Shown: one piece after another, positions 28,633-36,437 of the stretch
How the letters are laid out: each line of letters starts with the position of its first letter
Numbering within the stretch: the stretch's first letter is position 1
Origin: Streptomyces sp. V2I9
GTDB lineage: Bacteria; Actinomycetota; Actinomycetes; Streptomycetales; Streptomycetaceae
Assembly (NCBI RefSeq): GCF_030817475.1
Contig: NZ_JAUSZJ010000002.1
Span: 6,028,626-6,092,625, forward strand
Length of the DNA: 64,000 nucleotides
Reading direction: 5' to 3'
Translations under genes and position numbers: made by a program
Notes under the pieces: generated by a model
What the model was told of the DNA's origin: nothing
Database searches by the model: none
The model's input: only the letters and a program-made list of their open reading frames with translations

Positions 28633-28680
28633 CGGCGGGGCCCGTACCACGCGACACAGCGCGTGGCACCGGCCCCGCCG
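28633..28680. terminator. Bidirectional terminator between ggt and map
   Basis: A long imperfect inverted repeat. CGGCGGGGCC plus CCACGCG on the left pairs with GCGTGG plus GGCCCCGCCG on the right around ACACAGC. It lies just after the ggt stop and between convergent genes. Confidence 0.75.
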
Positions 28681-28810
28681 TCTTGGGGAACGCGAGACGG
28701 GGTCGGTGCGGTCCCGCCGTCCGAGAGCATGCTCGGGCTCGTCCGTTGCTAACGAACCGCACGCCCCACGCGCCGGGATCGTGTCACGGGCGGCGTCGCG
28801 GGAGGGTCGC

Positions 28811-29584
28811 TCACAGCGCGGTGAGGATGCGGGGGCCGTCGTTCGTGATCGCCACCGTGTGCTCGGCGTGCGCGGCCCGGCTGCCGTCGGTCGTCCGCAG
28901 CGTCCAGCCGTCCTCGTCGTGGCGGAACTCGTCGAGGCCCCCGGCGAGCAGCATCGGCTCGATCGCCAGAACCATTCCGTGCCGCAGCGTCATGCCGCGT
29001 CCCGGCCGCCCCTCGTTCGGCACGGACGGGTCCTCGTGCATGGACCGGCCGATGCCGTGCCCGCCGTAGCCCTCCAGGATGCCGTAGCCCGCGTCGCGGC
29101 AGACCGTGCCGATCGCGTGGGCGATGTCGCCGATCCGGTTGCCCACCACGGCCGCGCCGATACCGGCCGCCAGGGCCTCGTCCGCGGTGGCGATGAGCCG
29201 GGTGTCCTCGGGGCGGGCCTCGCCCACGGTGAAGCTGATCGCCGAGTCGCCGGCCCAGCCGCCGAGGAGCGCACCCGCGTCCACGCTCACCAGGTCTCCG
29301 TCGCGCAGCGGCTCGGCGGAGGGGATGCCGTGCACGACCGCGTCGTTGACCGAGACGCAGATGACGGCCGGGAAGGGAGTGGGCGCGAAGTGCGGCTTGT
29401 AGTCCAGGAAGGGGGAGGAGGCCCCGGCGTCGCCCAGTACCTCGCGGGCGGCCTCGTCCAGCCGGCGCGGGGTCACGCCGACCGCCGCCACCTCCCGCGC
29501 GCGGTTCAGGATCCGCGCGACGACCCGTCCGGCCTCGCGCATCGCTTCGATCTGTGGGTCCGTCTTGATGTGCACCATGCCCAT
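28811..29584 (-). CDS. map: Methionine aminopeptidase, type I
   Basis: About 257 residues with the five metal ligands of the pita-bread fold: SVDAGALLGGWAGDSA (two Asp), GHGIGRSMHE (His), AIEPMLL (Glu) and AEHTVAIT (Glu). It removes the initiator Met from new proteins. ATG at 29584 or 29578. The -10-like TATAGT ends about 7 bases before the first ATG, so the leader is very short or absent. The promoter sits in a perfect palindrome shared with a divergent small regulator, which suggests this is a regulated accessory copy rather than the housekeeping map found near secY. Confidence 0.92.
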   Translation of the reverse strand: MGMVHIKTDPQIEAMREAGRVVARILNRAREVAAVGVTPRRLDEAAREVLGDAGASSPFLDYKPHFAPTPFPAVICVSVNDAVVHGIPSAEPLRDGDLVSVDAGALLGGWAGDSAISFTVGEARPEDTRLIATADEALAAGIGAAVVGNRIGDIAHAIGTVCRDAGYGILEGYGGHGIGRSMHEDPSVPNEGRPGRGMTLRHGMVLAIEPMLLAGGLDEFRHDEDGWTLRTTDGSRAAHAEHTVAITNDGPRILTAL

Positions 29585-29623
29585 TACTATACCGGTCGGA
29601 GCGGTATAGTAATGACGGTATAG
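29583..29623. promoter_or_regulatory. Palindromic operator between map and the XRE regulator
   Basis: ATTACTATACCG (29583-29594) and its exact complement CGGTATAGTAAT (29602-29613) flank a 7-base spacer. A further half-site, CGGTATAG, lies at 29616-29623. TATAGT or TATAGA sequences on each strand could serve as -10 boxes for both divergent genes, so repressor binding would cover both promoters. Confidence 0.75.
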
Positions 29624-29651
29624 AAATGGCATTCCGTAGTAGGATGGGCGT

Positions 29652-29921
29652 ATGGTCCGCACCCCTCTGACACCCGAAGAGCGTCTGCGCGGCGAACGGC
29701 TCGGCGCGCTGCTCCGCGCCGCGCGCGGGGAGCGCAGCATGTCCACCGTCGCCGCGAGCGCCGGCATCTCCGCGGAGACGCTCCGGAAGATCGAGACCGG
29801 CCGTGCCCCCACCCCGGCCTTCTTCACCGTGGCCGCCCTCGCCGGCGCGCTGGGCCTCTCCCTGGACGAGATTCTCGGCGGCTGCGCCTCCGTGCGGACC
29901 GCTGAGCCGCTGAGCGCTTGA
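29652..29921 (+). CDS. Small XRE-family regulator
   Basis: An 89-residue protein that is nearly all helix-turn-helix. LGALLRAARGERSMSTVAAS, then AGISAETLRKIETGRAPTP, then FFTVAALAGALGLSLDEIL, form the five-helix Cro/CI fold. No ligand or multimerisation domain is visible. It begins 28 bp after a palindrome that also covers the map promoter. The likely role, inferred from context, is repressor of itself and map. ATG at 29652. Confidence 0.85.
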   Translation: MVRTPLTPEERLRGERLGALLRAARGERSMSTVAASAGISAETLRKIETGRAPTPAFFTVAALAGALGLSLDEILGGCASVRTAEPLSA

Positions 29922-30909
29922 GTGGCGCCGTCATGTGACAGCCGCCGGTGGGCTGTGCCCGCGGCCCGGCGAAGCTCGTGACGGGAGCAACTGGACCCCG
30001 CCGCTCCCACCGGGCGCGTGATCTCCGGGTGGGGGTGTCCTCACGGGGAATCGTGACGCCGAAGGGGATGAATTCGCCGGTCGTCCATTCGCCGGTCGGA
30101 CTCGGCCGATAAAAAGACCGATAAGCAGCCCCAATGGCGATCATGTCTGGTTTCTTCGGTTTGCCAGGGGGAGTGGCGTGAATGCGGATCGGTAACTTCC
30201 TGGAGAGTTCTGGGCGTTCGTGCGGAGCGCAGGGGATGGCGTCGGCTCCGAATGGGACACGTTCGCGGAGAGCGCCCGTGTGACCCCTGGCTTCTGGCTT
30301 CCCGGTGAAGCTGTACGGAAATGGGCTCCTTCGGGCGGAGGGTCGTGTTTTGCGTGACGGCCGTCCGTGCCTTTCCGCGACACGCTTCGGACGTACGCGG
30401 GGGCCCGGGCGTCGGGAGCCGGGAGCTGTGGCCGGGAGATCCGCCCGCACAGCCGGTTCGGTCGGTCCGGTCGCGCGGAAGGGCTCGGCGTTCGGCCGGG
30501 GCGCGCGCTGTCCGATGCCGGCGGTCGCAGTCGGCTCGCGGGCGGCCCCCGGACGCTGTCTTCGCCGGTCGGTGACCCGGCCCCGGCAGTCGATCGAGCT
30601 GATCCTACGGGCGGCCGAACGGTTCCACGGCGCGCCCTCCCGGCGCCGGTCCGCCGGTCTCGGTCGCCTCCGCTTCGCGGGCTCCAGGCGCGCCGCCGGT
30701 GCCGGTTTCACGCCAAGCGCGCCACGGCGTGGCGAACTTGACAGAACGTCATGATCTTCCGGTGATACGATTCCGGCACATGCCGCGTGAGTTTTCTCCT
30801 CGGCATGACGACAGCCGGGGGGCTCTTCGGGTGGTGACGGCTGCCCGCGACAGAGGGCCCGCCCAGACCGATTCCGGGAGCTGGACTCCAGTCGCTCAAA
30901 GAGAGTTAC
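29922..30909. other. Long gene-free region upstream of the conservon
   Basis: Almost 1 kb lacks a convincing gene; short open frames have poor third-position GC bias. It includes somewhat less GC-rich segments (30050-30200, 30735-30780). A TTGACA at about 30738 has no well-spaced -10. The conservon promoter must lie here. Confidence 0.5.
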
Positions 30910-32130
30910 ATGACGAATTTTTGGCAGGATCCGACAGTATGGGCGCTAGCTGCCGGCGTCCCTGTCGCCACCAGCGTTGTCGTCCGCCAGAGAAAAACGA
31001 TTCGGACACTGCGCCGTCAGAAGCACGGTGTCGAAGAAGACTTGAGCGAACTCCAGGCCAGCCACACCCGTCTCGAATCCTCCATCGAGGAACTGCGGAA
31101 CGGCTACGCCGAGGTGGTTCGGCAGGCCAAGGAGGAGGCCGAAAGCGCCACCAACACCGTACTGAAATCCGCGATGCAGACGCTCCAGGGCCTCGCGGCG
31201 GAGCAGCAGCGGGCCATCTCCGGGCTGCAGAAGAAGTACGGCGACTCACCGGTGCTCCGGGACATGTTGGACGTCGACCACATGAACGCGCAGTTCAACC
31301 GGCGCGCGCAGTCGATCGCCGTGCTCTGCGGCGGGTGGCTCGGCCGCCAGCGGGAGGCGGCCTCCGTCTATGACGTGATCCGCGGAGCGCAGGGCCGTAT
31401 CCGGCACTACCAGCGCGTCGACGTCCTGTCGCAGGTGGACTTCGCGGTGACCAGCCGGGCCGTCGAGCCGGTCGCTCTGACCGTGGCCGAACTGCTCGAC
31501 AACGCCACCAGCTATTCGGCGCCCGCGTCCACGGTCGAGGTCAACGTGCGGACGGTGCCCAAGGGCATCTGCATCGTGATCGACGACGCGGGTGTCGGAA
31601 TGAGCGAGGAGGAGAAGACGAACGCCTCGGCCCTGTTGAGCAGCGAAGCCGCGGTGGGCGTCTCCGAACTCGGCAACCCTCCGGCGTTCGGTTTCGCGGT
31701 GATCGGCGCGCTGTGCGCGCGCTTCGGGTTCACGGTCAACATCGACAGCACCTCTCCGTACGGGGGCGTCCGCGCCGTGGTGATGGTGCCGAAGGACCTC
31801 CTGACCGACCTGCCGGAGCCGAAGCGGCCGGAGGCCACGGGAGAGGCCGCCGCACGGACGCCCGTGCGCGGTGCGGCTCCCACGACGACGACGGACGGGC
31901 TGCCCCGGCGACGGAACAAGCGCGGCATGGCGCTCGTGCCGGACAGCCAGACCGACGCGGCGTCCGACCCGTCCGCGCCGACTGTGCCGTCCGGCCGGTC
32001 GCCGGAGGCACGGGTCGCGGCGATGGGGGCCTTCCAGCGCGGCACAGTCAGCGGCCGGAGTGCGGGGGTGCCTGCCGCTGAACGCGCGTCCAGTCCAGCT
32101 GATTCACACAAAGGAACCGATGCCCCGTGA
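30910..32130 (+). CDS. cvnA: Conservon sensor protein CvnA (histidine-kinase-like ATPase)
   Basis: A 406-residue protein. A short N-terminal hydrophobic segment (VWALAAGVPVATSVVV) anchors it. Residues ~30-75 form a coiled coil (EEDLSELQASHTRLESSIEEL). The HATPase_c domain follows, with N-box VAELLDNATSYS and G1 box IDDAGVGMS near residues 195-225 and a G2-like GFAVIGALCARFG. A classical phosphorylatable H-box is not evident. The tail (~310-406) is disordered. In conservons CvnA works with CvnB-D as a membrane-linked complex likened to eukaryotic G-protein systems. First gene of a five-gene operon with overlapping stops. Confidence 0.93.
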   Translation: MTNFWQDPTVWALAAGVPVATSVVVRQRKTIRTLRRQKHGVEEDLSELQASHTRLESSIEELRNGYAEVVRQAKEEAESATNTVLKSAMQTLQGLAAEQQRAISGLQKKYGDSPVLRDMLDVDHMNAQFNRRAQSIAVLCGGWLGRQREAASVYDVIRGAQGRIRHYQRVDVLSQVDFAVTSRAVEPVALTVAELLDNATSYSAPASTVEVNVRTVPKGICIVIDDAGVGMSEEEKTNASALLSSEAAVGVSELGNPPAFGFAVIGALCARFGFTVNIDSTSPYGGVRAVVMVPKDLLTDLPEPKRPEATGEAAARTPVRGAAPTTTTDGLPRRRNKRGMALVPDSQTDAASDPSAPTVPSGRSPEARVAAMGAFQRGTVSGRSAGVPAAERASSPADSHKGTDAP

Positions 32131-32525
32131 GCGACGACCTGTCCTGGATGCTTGAGGACGCGCTGGCCATTCCCCATGCCCTCCACGCGGTCCTCATCTC
32201 CGCCGACGGCCTGCAGATGTCCCGCACGGCGGACATCGGCCGGGATGACGCCGACAAGGTGGCCGCCGCCGTGAGCGGTCTGCAGTCGCTCAGCCGGTCC
32301 GTCGGGTTCTTCTGCGGTGACGACCGCGCCTCCTGGCGCCAGACGCTCATCGAGTTCGACGGCGGCTGGGTCTTCCTCAACGCGGCGGGCGGCGGTTCCT
32401 ACCTCGCCGTCGCGGCGTCCGCCGAGGTCGACATGGGAGACATCACGTACCGCATGCAGCAGCTCGTCAGCCGGCTGGGCAAGGCGATGTCCTCCGGTCT
32501 CCGCACCGACCCGGTCAGCTCATGA
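32127..32525 (+). CDS. cvnB: Conservon roadblock/LC7 protein CvnB
   Basis: A 132-residue roadblock/LC7 domain protein (IPHALHAVLISADGLQMSRT; DDADKVAAAVSGLQSLSR; YLAVAASAEVDMGDITYRMQ). This fold acts as a regulator or scaffold for small GTPases, here probably CvnD. The GTG start overlaps the cvnA stop by GTGA, and its own stop overlaps the cvnC start by ATGA. Confidence 0.92.
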   Translation: MSDDLSWMLEDALAIPHALHAVLISADGLQMSRTADIGRDDADKVAAAVSGLQSLSRSVGFFCGDDRASWRQTLIEFDGGWVFLNAAGGGSYLAVAASAEVDMGDITYRMQQLVSRLGKAMSSGLRTDPVSS

Positions 32526-32911
32526 CGGATCCCGGACGTACCGAGCCCGAGATCGAGACCGAGGCCGCCGCCTTAGTCCGTCCCTACGTCATCACCCGTG
32601 GGCGCGACCTGCCCGACGAGGACAAGCTCTCCCTCATCACCCTCGTCACGACGGCCACGGATGAGCGGCAGCGCCCCCAGCGGCTCTCTCCCGAGGAGCG
32701 GCAGGTCCTGGAGATGTGCGCCAGCGGCTACCTGTCGGTCGCCGAGATCGCCGCGCACTCCCAGCTGCCCCTCGGCGTCGTCAAGGTCCTGCTCAGCTCT
32801 CTCACCGAGGGGGGCTATCTCCTCACCCGCGCGCCCGTGCCCGCGGCCCGTCTCGCCAACAGAACTCTTCTTCAGGAGGTGCTCGATGGTCTCAAGGCCC
32901 TCCCTGTCTGA
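32522..32911 (+). CDS. cvnC: Conservon DUF742 protein CvnC, with a TTA codon
   Basis: A 129-residue DUF742 protein: VRPYVITRGRDLPDEDKLSL, then a winged-helix-like LEMCASGYLSVAEIAAHSQL and PLGVVKVLLSSL. It is a standard component of conservons, probably a DNA-binding-like adaptor. Codon 18 is TTA (32573-32575), the rarest Streptomyces codon, read by the bldA tRNA. Full translation should therefore depend on bldA, linking the operon to development. It overlaps cvnD by 26 bases. Confidence 0.9.
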   Translation: MTDPGRTEPEIETEAAALVRPYVITRGRDLPDEDKLSLITLVTTATDERQRPQRLSPEERQVLEMCASGYLSVAEIAAHSQLPLGVVKVLLSSLTEGGYLLTRAPVPAARLANRTLLQEVLDGLKALPV

Positions 32912-33491
32912 GGACGCATACGTACGCAGCGGTGCACAGCAGACCGCGGTGAAGATCCTGGTCGTCGGTCACTTCGCCGTCGGCAAGACCACCCTGATCG
33001 GCTCGCTCTCCGAAATCGCGCCGCTGTCCACCGAGGAGCAGATGACGAGCCTCTCGGAGGACGTGGACGACCTCAAGGGGGTACAGGGGAAGACCACGAC
33101 CACCGTCGCCCTGGACTTCGGCCGCCTGACCCTCAGCGAACGCATCGTGCTGTACCTCTTCGGATCGCCCGGACAGCAGCGGTTCGTCGAACTGTGGGAC
33201 GACATGGCCCGCGGAGCGCTCGGAGCCCTGGTCCTGGTGGACCCCGAGCGACTGGCGGACAGCTTCGAGGTCATCGACCTGGTCGAGAGCTACGGACTCG
33301 ATTTCGCCGTGGCCATCAACAGGTTCGACGGAGGCGTGGAGCACACCCCCGCGGCGGTCAGGGAGGCGCTCGACCTGCTGCCCGACACCCCGGTCGTCAC
33401 CATCGACGCGCGCGACAAGAAGTCGTCCGTCAACGCATTGATCACCATGGTCCGCTACCTGCAAGAGCGCGCCGCTCTGGAGCACGCATGA
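32886..33491 (+). CDS. cvnD: Conservon GTPase CvnD
   Basis: A 201-residue small GTPase: P-loop VVGHFAVGKTTLIG, switch region GKTTTTVALDFGRL, G3-like LFGSPGQQRF, and base-recognition region AVAINRFDGG in place of NKxD. It cycles between GTP- and GDP-bound states and is thought to relay the CvnA signal. The ATG at 32886 lies inside the cvnC 3' end. Its stop overlaps the P450 start by ATGA. Confidence 0.92.
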   Translation: MVSRPSLSEDAYVRSGAQQTAVKILVVGHFAVGKTTLIGSLSEIAPLSTEEQMTSLSEDVDDLKGVQGKTTTTVALDFGRLTLSERIVLYLFGSPGQQRFVELWDDMARGALGALVLVDPERLADSFEVIDLVESYGLDFAVAINRFDGGVEHTPAAVREALDLLPDTPVVTIDARDKKSSVNALITMVRYLQERAALEHA

Positions 33492-34837
33492 CAACGCCCC
33501 CCACCCCACCGCCCGGCTGCCCCGCACACGGCAGCGGTCGGCGCATACCCCTGGACACCCCGGAGTTCGCCGCCGACCCGCACGCGTACTACCGCTACAT
33601 GCGCCAGTTCGGCCCGACGACGCCCGTCACCATCGCGCCCGGAGTGGACGCGACCCTGGTGACGGACTACAGCGCCGCTCTCGACCTGCTGCAGAACCCG
33701 TCGGTCTTCCGCAAGGACTCCCGCCGGTGGCGTGCGTTGAGCGAAGGAATGATCAGCCCGGACAGTCCGGTCCTGCCGTTGCTGGCCTACCGGCCCAATT
33801 GCATGTTCACCGACGGTGCCGAGCATCTGCGGCTGCGTCAGGCGATCACCGAGTCCTTCGCCCGCGTCAGCAACAGCCGCCTGAGCCGGATCGTCAACCA
33901 AGCCGCCCGGTTCCTCATCAACCAGTTCAGCGCCCGCGGCTCGGCCGACCTGCTCAGGGACTACTCCCAGCAGCTCCCCCTGTACGTCTTCAACGAGCTC
34001 TTCGGCTGTCCGGCGGAGATCGGTGACCGGGTGCTCTTCGGCATCGCCGGCATGTTCGACGGGATCAACGCCGAACAGGCGAGCCAGGTCCTGCTCCAGG
34101 CGGTCGGCGAACTGGTGGCGTTGAAGCGGGCCCGGCCGGGCGAGGACATCACGTCCTATCTGATGCAGCATCCGGCGCAGCTGACCGACGAGGAGCTGGC
34201 GCACACCCTGGTGCTGCTGCTCGGCGCGGGCGGCGAGCCGGAGGGCAACCTGATCTGCAACGGCTTCTACACGATGCTGACCAATGAGGAGTACGCGCGC
34301 AACGGGCAGTTCGACAAGGCCCTCGACGACACCCTGTGGCGCAACGCGCCGATGTTCAACTACGCGCCGCACTACCCGGTCGTGGACGCGGACGTGGCCG
34401 GCGACCCGGTGCGCGCCGGTGACCTGGTCCTGGTTTCCTTCGGCGCCGCCAACGCGGCACTGGCCGACCAGGGGGCGGACACCCGCGGGCACCTCGCCTG
34501 GAGCGCCGGACCGCACGCCTGCCCGTCGAAGGAGCCGGCCCGGCTCATCGCCCTGACCGGTATGGAGGCTCTGTTCAACGCGCTGCCCGATGTCGAACTC
34601 GCGGTCCCCGCGGACAGCCTCGTCTGGCGGCCCGGCCCGTTCAACCGGGCCCTGGCCTCCCTGCCCGTCCGCTTCGCGGCGGTCACCCCGCGTCCAGCGG
34701 CCCAGCCGCAGCCGACGCCCGCCGCACGGAACGACCAGGCGCACCTGCCCGGCGCGCCCCGGCCCGCCGCCTCGCCGTCCACCGACGGCAAGCCGGGGCG
34801 CTGGAGCGGCTTCATGCGGTGGCTGACGGGCCAGTAG
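33488..34837 (+). CDS. cvnE: Conservon-linked cytochrome P450 (CvnE type)
   Basis: A 449-residue P450-like protein. The heme-ligand loop is WSAGPHACPSKEPARLIA, keeping GxHxC but lacking the usual FGxG start and the Gly after Cys+1. The I-helix motif reads LLGAGGEPEGN in place of AGxxT, so oxygen activation may be altered. A proline-rich tail of ~60 residues follows the catalytic core. Some Streptomyces conservons (the rar/cvn9 type) end with such a P450. Its ATG overlaps cvnD. A prenyltransferase and tryptophanase follow after a small ORF with no visible terminator, so a role in indole chemistry is possible as well as signalling. Confidence 0.9.
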   Translation: MTTPPTPPPGCPAHGSGRRIPLDTPEFAADPHAYYRYMRQFGPTTPVTIAPGVDATLVTDYSAALDLLQNPSVFRKDSRRWRALSEGMISPDSPVLPLLAYRPNCMFTDGAEHLRLRQAITESFARVSNSRLSRIVNQAARFLINQFSARGSADLLRDYSQQLPLYVFNELFGCPAEIGDRVLFGIAGMFDGINAEQASQVLLQAVGELVALKRARPGEDITSYLMQHPAQLTDEELAHTLVLLLGAGGEPEGNLICNGFYTMLTNEEYARNGQFDKALDDTLWRNAPMFNYAPHYPVVDADVAGDPVRAGDLVLVSFGAANAALADQGADTRGHLAWSAGPHACPSKEPARLIALTGMEALFNALPDVELAVPADSLVWRPGPFNRALASLPVRFAAVTPRPAAQPQPTPAARNDQAHLPGAPRPAASPSTDGKPGRWSGFMRWLTGQ

Positions 34838-34944
34838 CAGCCGGACGCGGGTGATGCGGACAGGGGGCGTGGCCGCATGAAAGATCAACAGCTCGGGTAG
34901 GACAGCGCGGAGTTGCTGGAGTTGCACGAGATGAAGGAGAGGCA

Positions 34945-35181
34945 GTGGACCTCGGAACCTCCGCGTTCTGTTCCGCAGACGGACGCCCGGCCCCACGGCG
35001 CACCACACGCGGGCGAAGAGGGCCGGGCGGGGGCGGCGGCGACCCCGGCAACCCCCAGGGCCGGATACCCGCTTCCCCCGGCGGGCCGGTCCTGGTCATC
35101 TCTCGCGCCGAGGGGTCCGGGCCCCGTACCGCCGCGCCCCGCGAACGCTCTCGGCGCCGCGAACCGCGAGGGACGCGATGA
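34945..35181 (+). CDS. Possible small ORF coupled to the prenyltransferase
   Basis: A 78-residue frame from GTG at 34945, five bases after AAGGAGAG, begins MDLGTSAFCSADGRPAPRRT. It is rich in Gly, Pro and Arg. Its TGA overlaps the ATG of the prenyltransferase gene (ATGA). The well-spaced ribosome-binding site and overlap support translation. The composition does not resemble a known family and third-position GC is only moderate. It could be a leader that couples translation. Low certainty. Confidence 0.35.
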   Translation: MDLGTSAFCSADGRPAPRRTTRGRRGPGGGGGDPGNPQGRIPASPGGPVLVISRAEGSGPRTAAPRERSRRREPRGTR

Positions 35182-36437
35182 CCACCTTGCAGGAACCCGG
35201 CATATCGAGCGTCGAACACGCTGGAGCGACGCTCGGCGACCACGTGCGGGGCCAACTGCTGCGGCTCGGAGCCACGGTGGGGCTGAGCGAGACGGACACC
35301 GCGCTGTACGGACAGGTCCTGCTCGACTCGCTCGCGGGCGTCGCCCGACGGCCCCTGTCCCTGCCTCCGGCGTCGCCCAGCTTCCTGTCGGACGACCACA
35401 CCCCCGTCGAGTTCTCCCTCGCCTGCACGTCGGACGGGGCTCCGGGGCTGCGTGTGCTCGTGGAGCCCGGTTGGGCCCACGGCGCCATGGACGACAGTGC
35501 TCGCGCCGGACTCACGGCGCTCCGCGCGATGGCCGCGCGGTGGAATTTCCCGACCGACCCGCTCGACGCCCTTCAGGACCTGTTCTTCCCTGCCGCGGCC
35601 GAGGGACCGCTGGCCCTGTGGTACGCGCTCGATCTCCGGGCGGGGAGGGCTCCCGGCGTCAAGGTCTATGTGAACCCCTCCGCCGCCGGACCCGAGCACG
35701 CCGCACGCACCGTCGAAGAGGCACTGCGCCGGCTCGGCTACGGCAACGCCTTCGCCGAGCTTCCCTCAGGGGCGGGGTACCCGTTCCTCGCGCTGGACCT
35801 GGGCGCCTGGAAGTCGCCCCGTACCAAGGTGTACGTGAGGCACCCCCGCATGTCGGCCCACGAGGCCGCCGCGCTGAGCCGTCCCTCCGGAGCCTCGGCC
35901 GCCGACATCCGGTACTTCTTCCAGGTGGCCGGGGGCGCCCCCCTGCCGACCGCGCAGGGTGCGGACGGCACGCCGAGGCTGCTGCGGCGGCCCGCGCTCA
36001 CCTGCCACTCCTTCACCGAAGGAGCGAGCGAACCGAGCGGCTTCACGCTCCACATCCCGGTACGCGACTACGTCCGCGACGACGGGGAGGCGCTCGCACG
36101 GGCCACCGCCCTGATGAATCGTTTCGGCATGGACCCGGCGGTCCTGAGGCGGAGCCTGCACGCCCTCACGCGGCGACAGCTCGCCGACGGCGTGGGACTG
36201 ATCGCCTATCTCGCGCTCGTGTACGAGCGCGGCCGACAGCCCCGGATCACCGCCTACCTGTCCTCCGAGGCCTACGCCGTCCGGCCCCCGCAGGAGCAGT
36301 TCGCCCGGCCCGGCCCGGTACCCGCACCCGCATCACCGTACGACGCATGGAACGCCGGGTACCGGGCCGCAGGCCAGGTCAGCCCGTACACCGCACAGAA
36401 GGAAGACACGTGGAGCCGTACCGCATCAAAGTCGTAG
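35178..36437 (+). CDS. DMATS-type aromatic (indole) prenyltransferase
   Basis: A 419-residue protein of the ABBA/DMATS fold: DHTPVEFSLACTSDGAPGLR, ALWYALDLRAGRAPGVKVYV, PFLALDLGAWKSPRTKVYVR, TLHIPVRDYVRDDGEA and PRITAYLSSEAYAV. Alternating basic and Tyr residues in the beta strands (VKVYV, TKVYV, RITAYL) bind the prenyl diphosphate. Bacterial members prenylate tryptophan or indole, often at C-6 of tryptophan. The tryptophanase gene overlaps its 3' end by 28 bases, the same pairing known for 6-dimethylallyltryptophan-derived indole carbaldehyde formation in Streptomyces. The prenylated position here cannot be read from sequence. Confidence 0.87.
   Translation: MTTLQEPGISSVEHAGATLGDHVRGQLLRLGATVGLSETDTALYGQVLLDSLAGVARRPLSLPPASPSFLSDDHTPVEFSLACTSDGAPGLRVLVEPGWAHGAMDDSARAGLTALRAMAARWNFPTDPLDALQDLFFPAAAEGPLALWYALDLRAGRAPGVKVYVNPSAAGPEHAARTVEEALRRLGYGNAFAELPSGAGYPFLALDLGAWKSPRTKVYVRHPRMSAHEAAALSRPSGASAADIRYFFQVAGGAPLPTAQGADGTPRLLRRPALTCHSFTEGASEPSGFTLHIPVRDYVRDDGEALARATALMNRFGMDPAVLRRSLHALTRRQLADGVGLIAYLALVYERGRQPRITAYLSSEAYAVRPPQEQFARPGPVPAPASPYDAWNAGYRAAGQVSPYTAQKEDTWSRTASKS

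Noticed and set aside
30305-30910. Arg/Gly-rich plus-strand frames before the conservon
   Set aside because: Codon third positions lack the usual GC bias and the products have no domain-like pattern.
34888-34950. Minus-strand Cys/Ser-rich tail ending SCNSSNSALSYPSC that looks like a RiPP core
   Set aside because: No in-frame start or ribosome-binding site, no RiPP maturation genes nearby, and the frame is antisense to the leader of the prenyltransferase unit.
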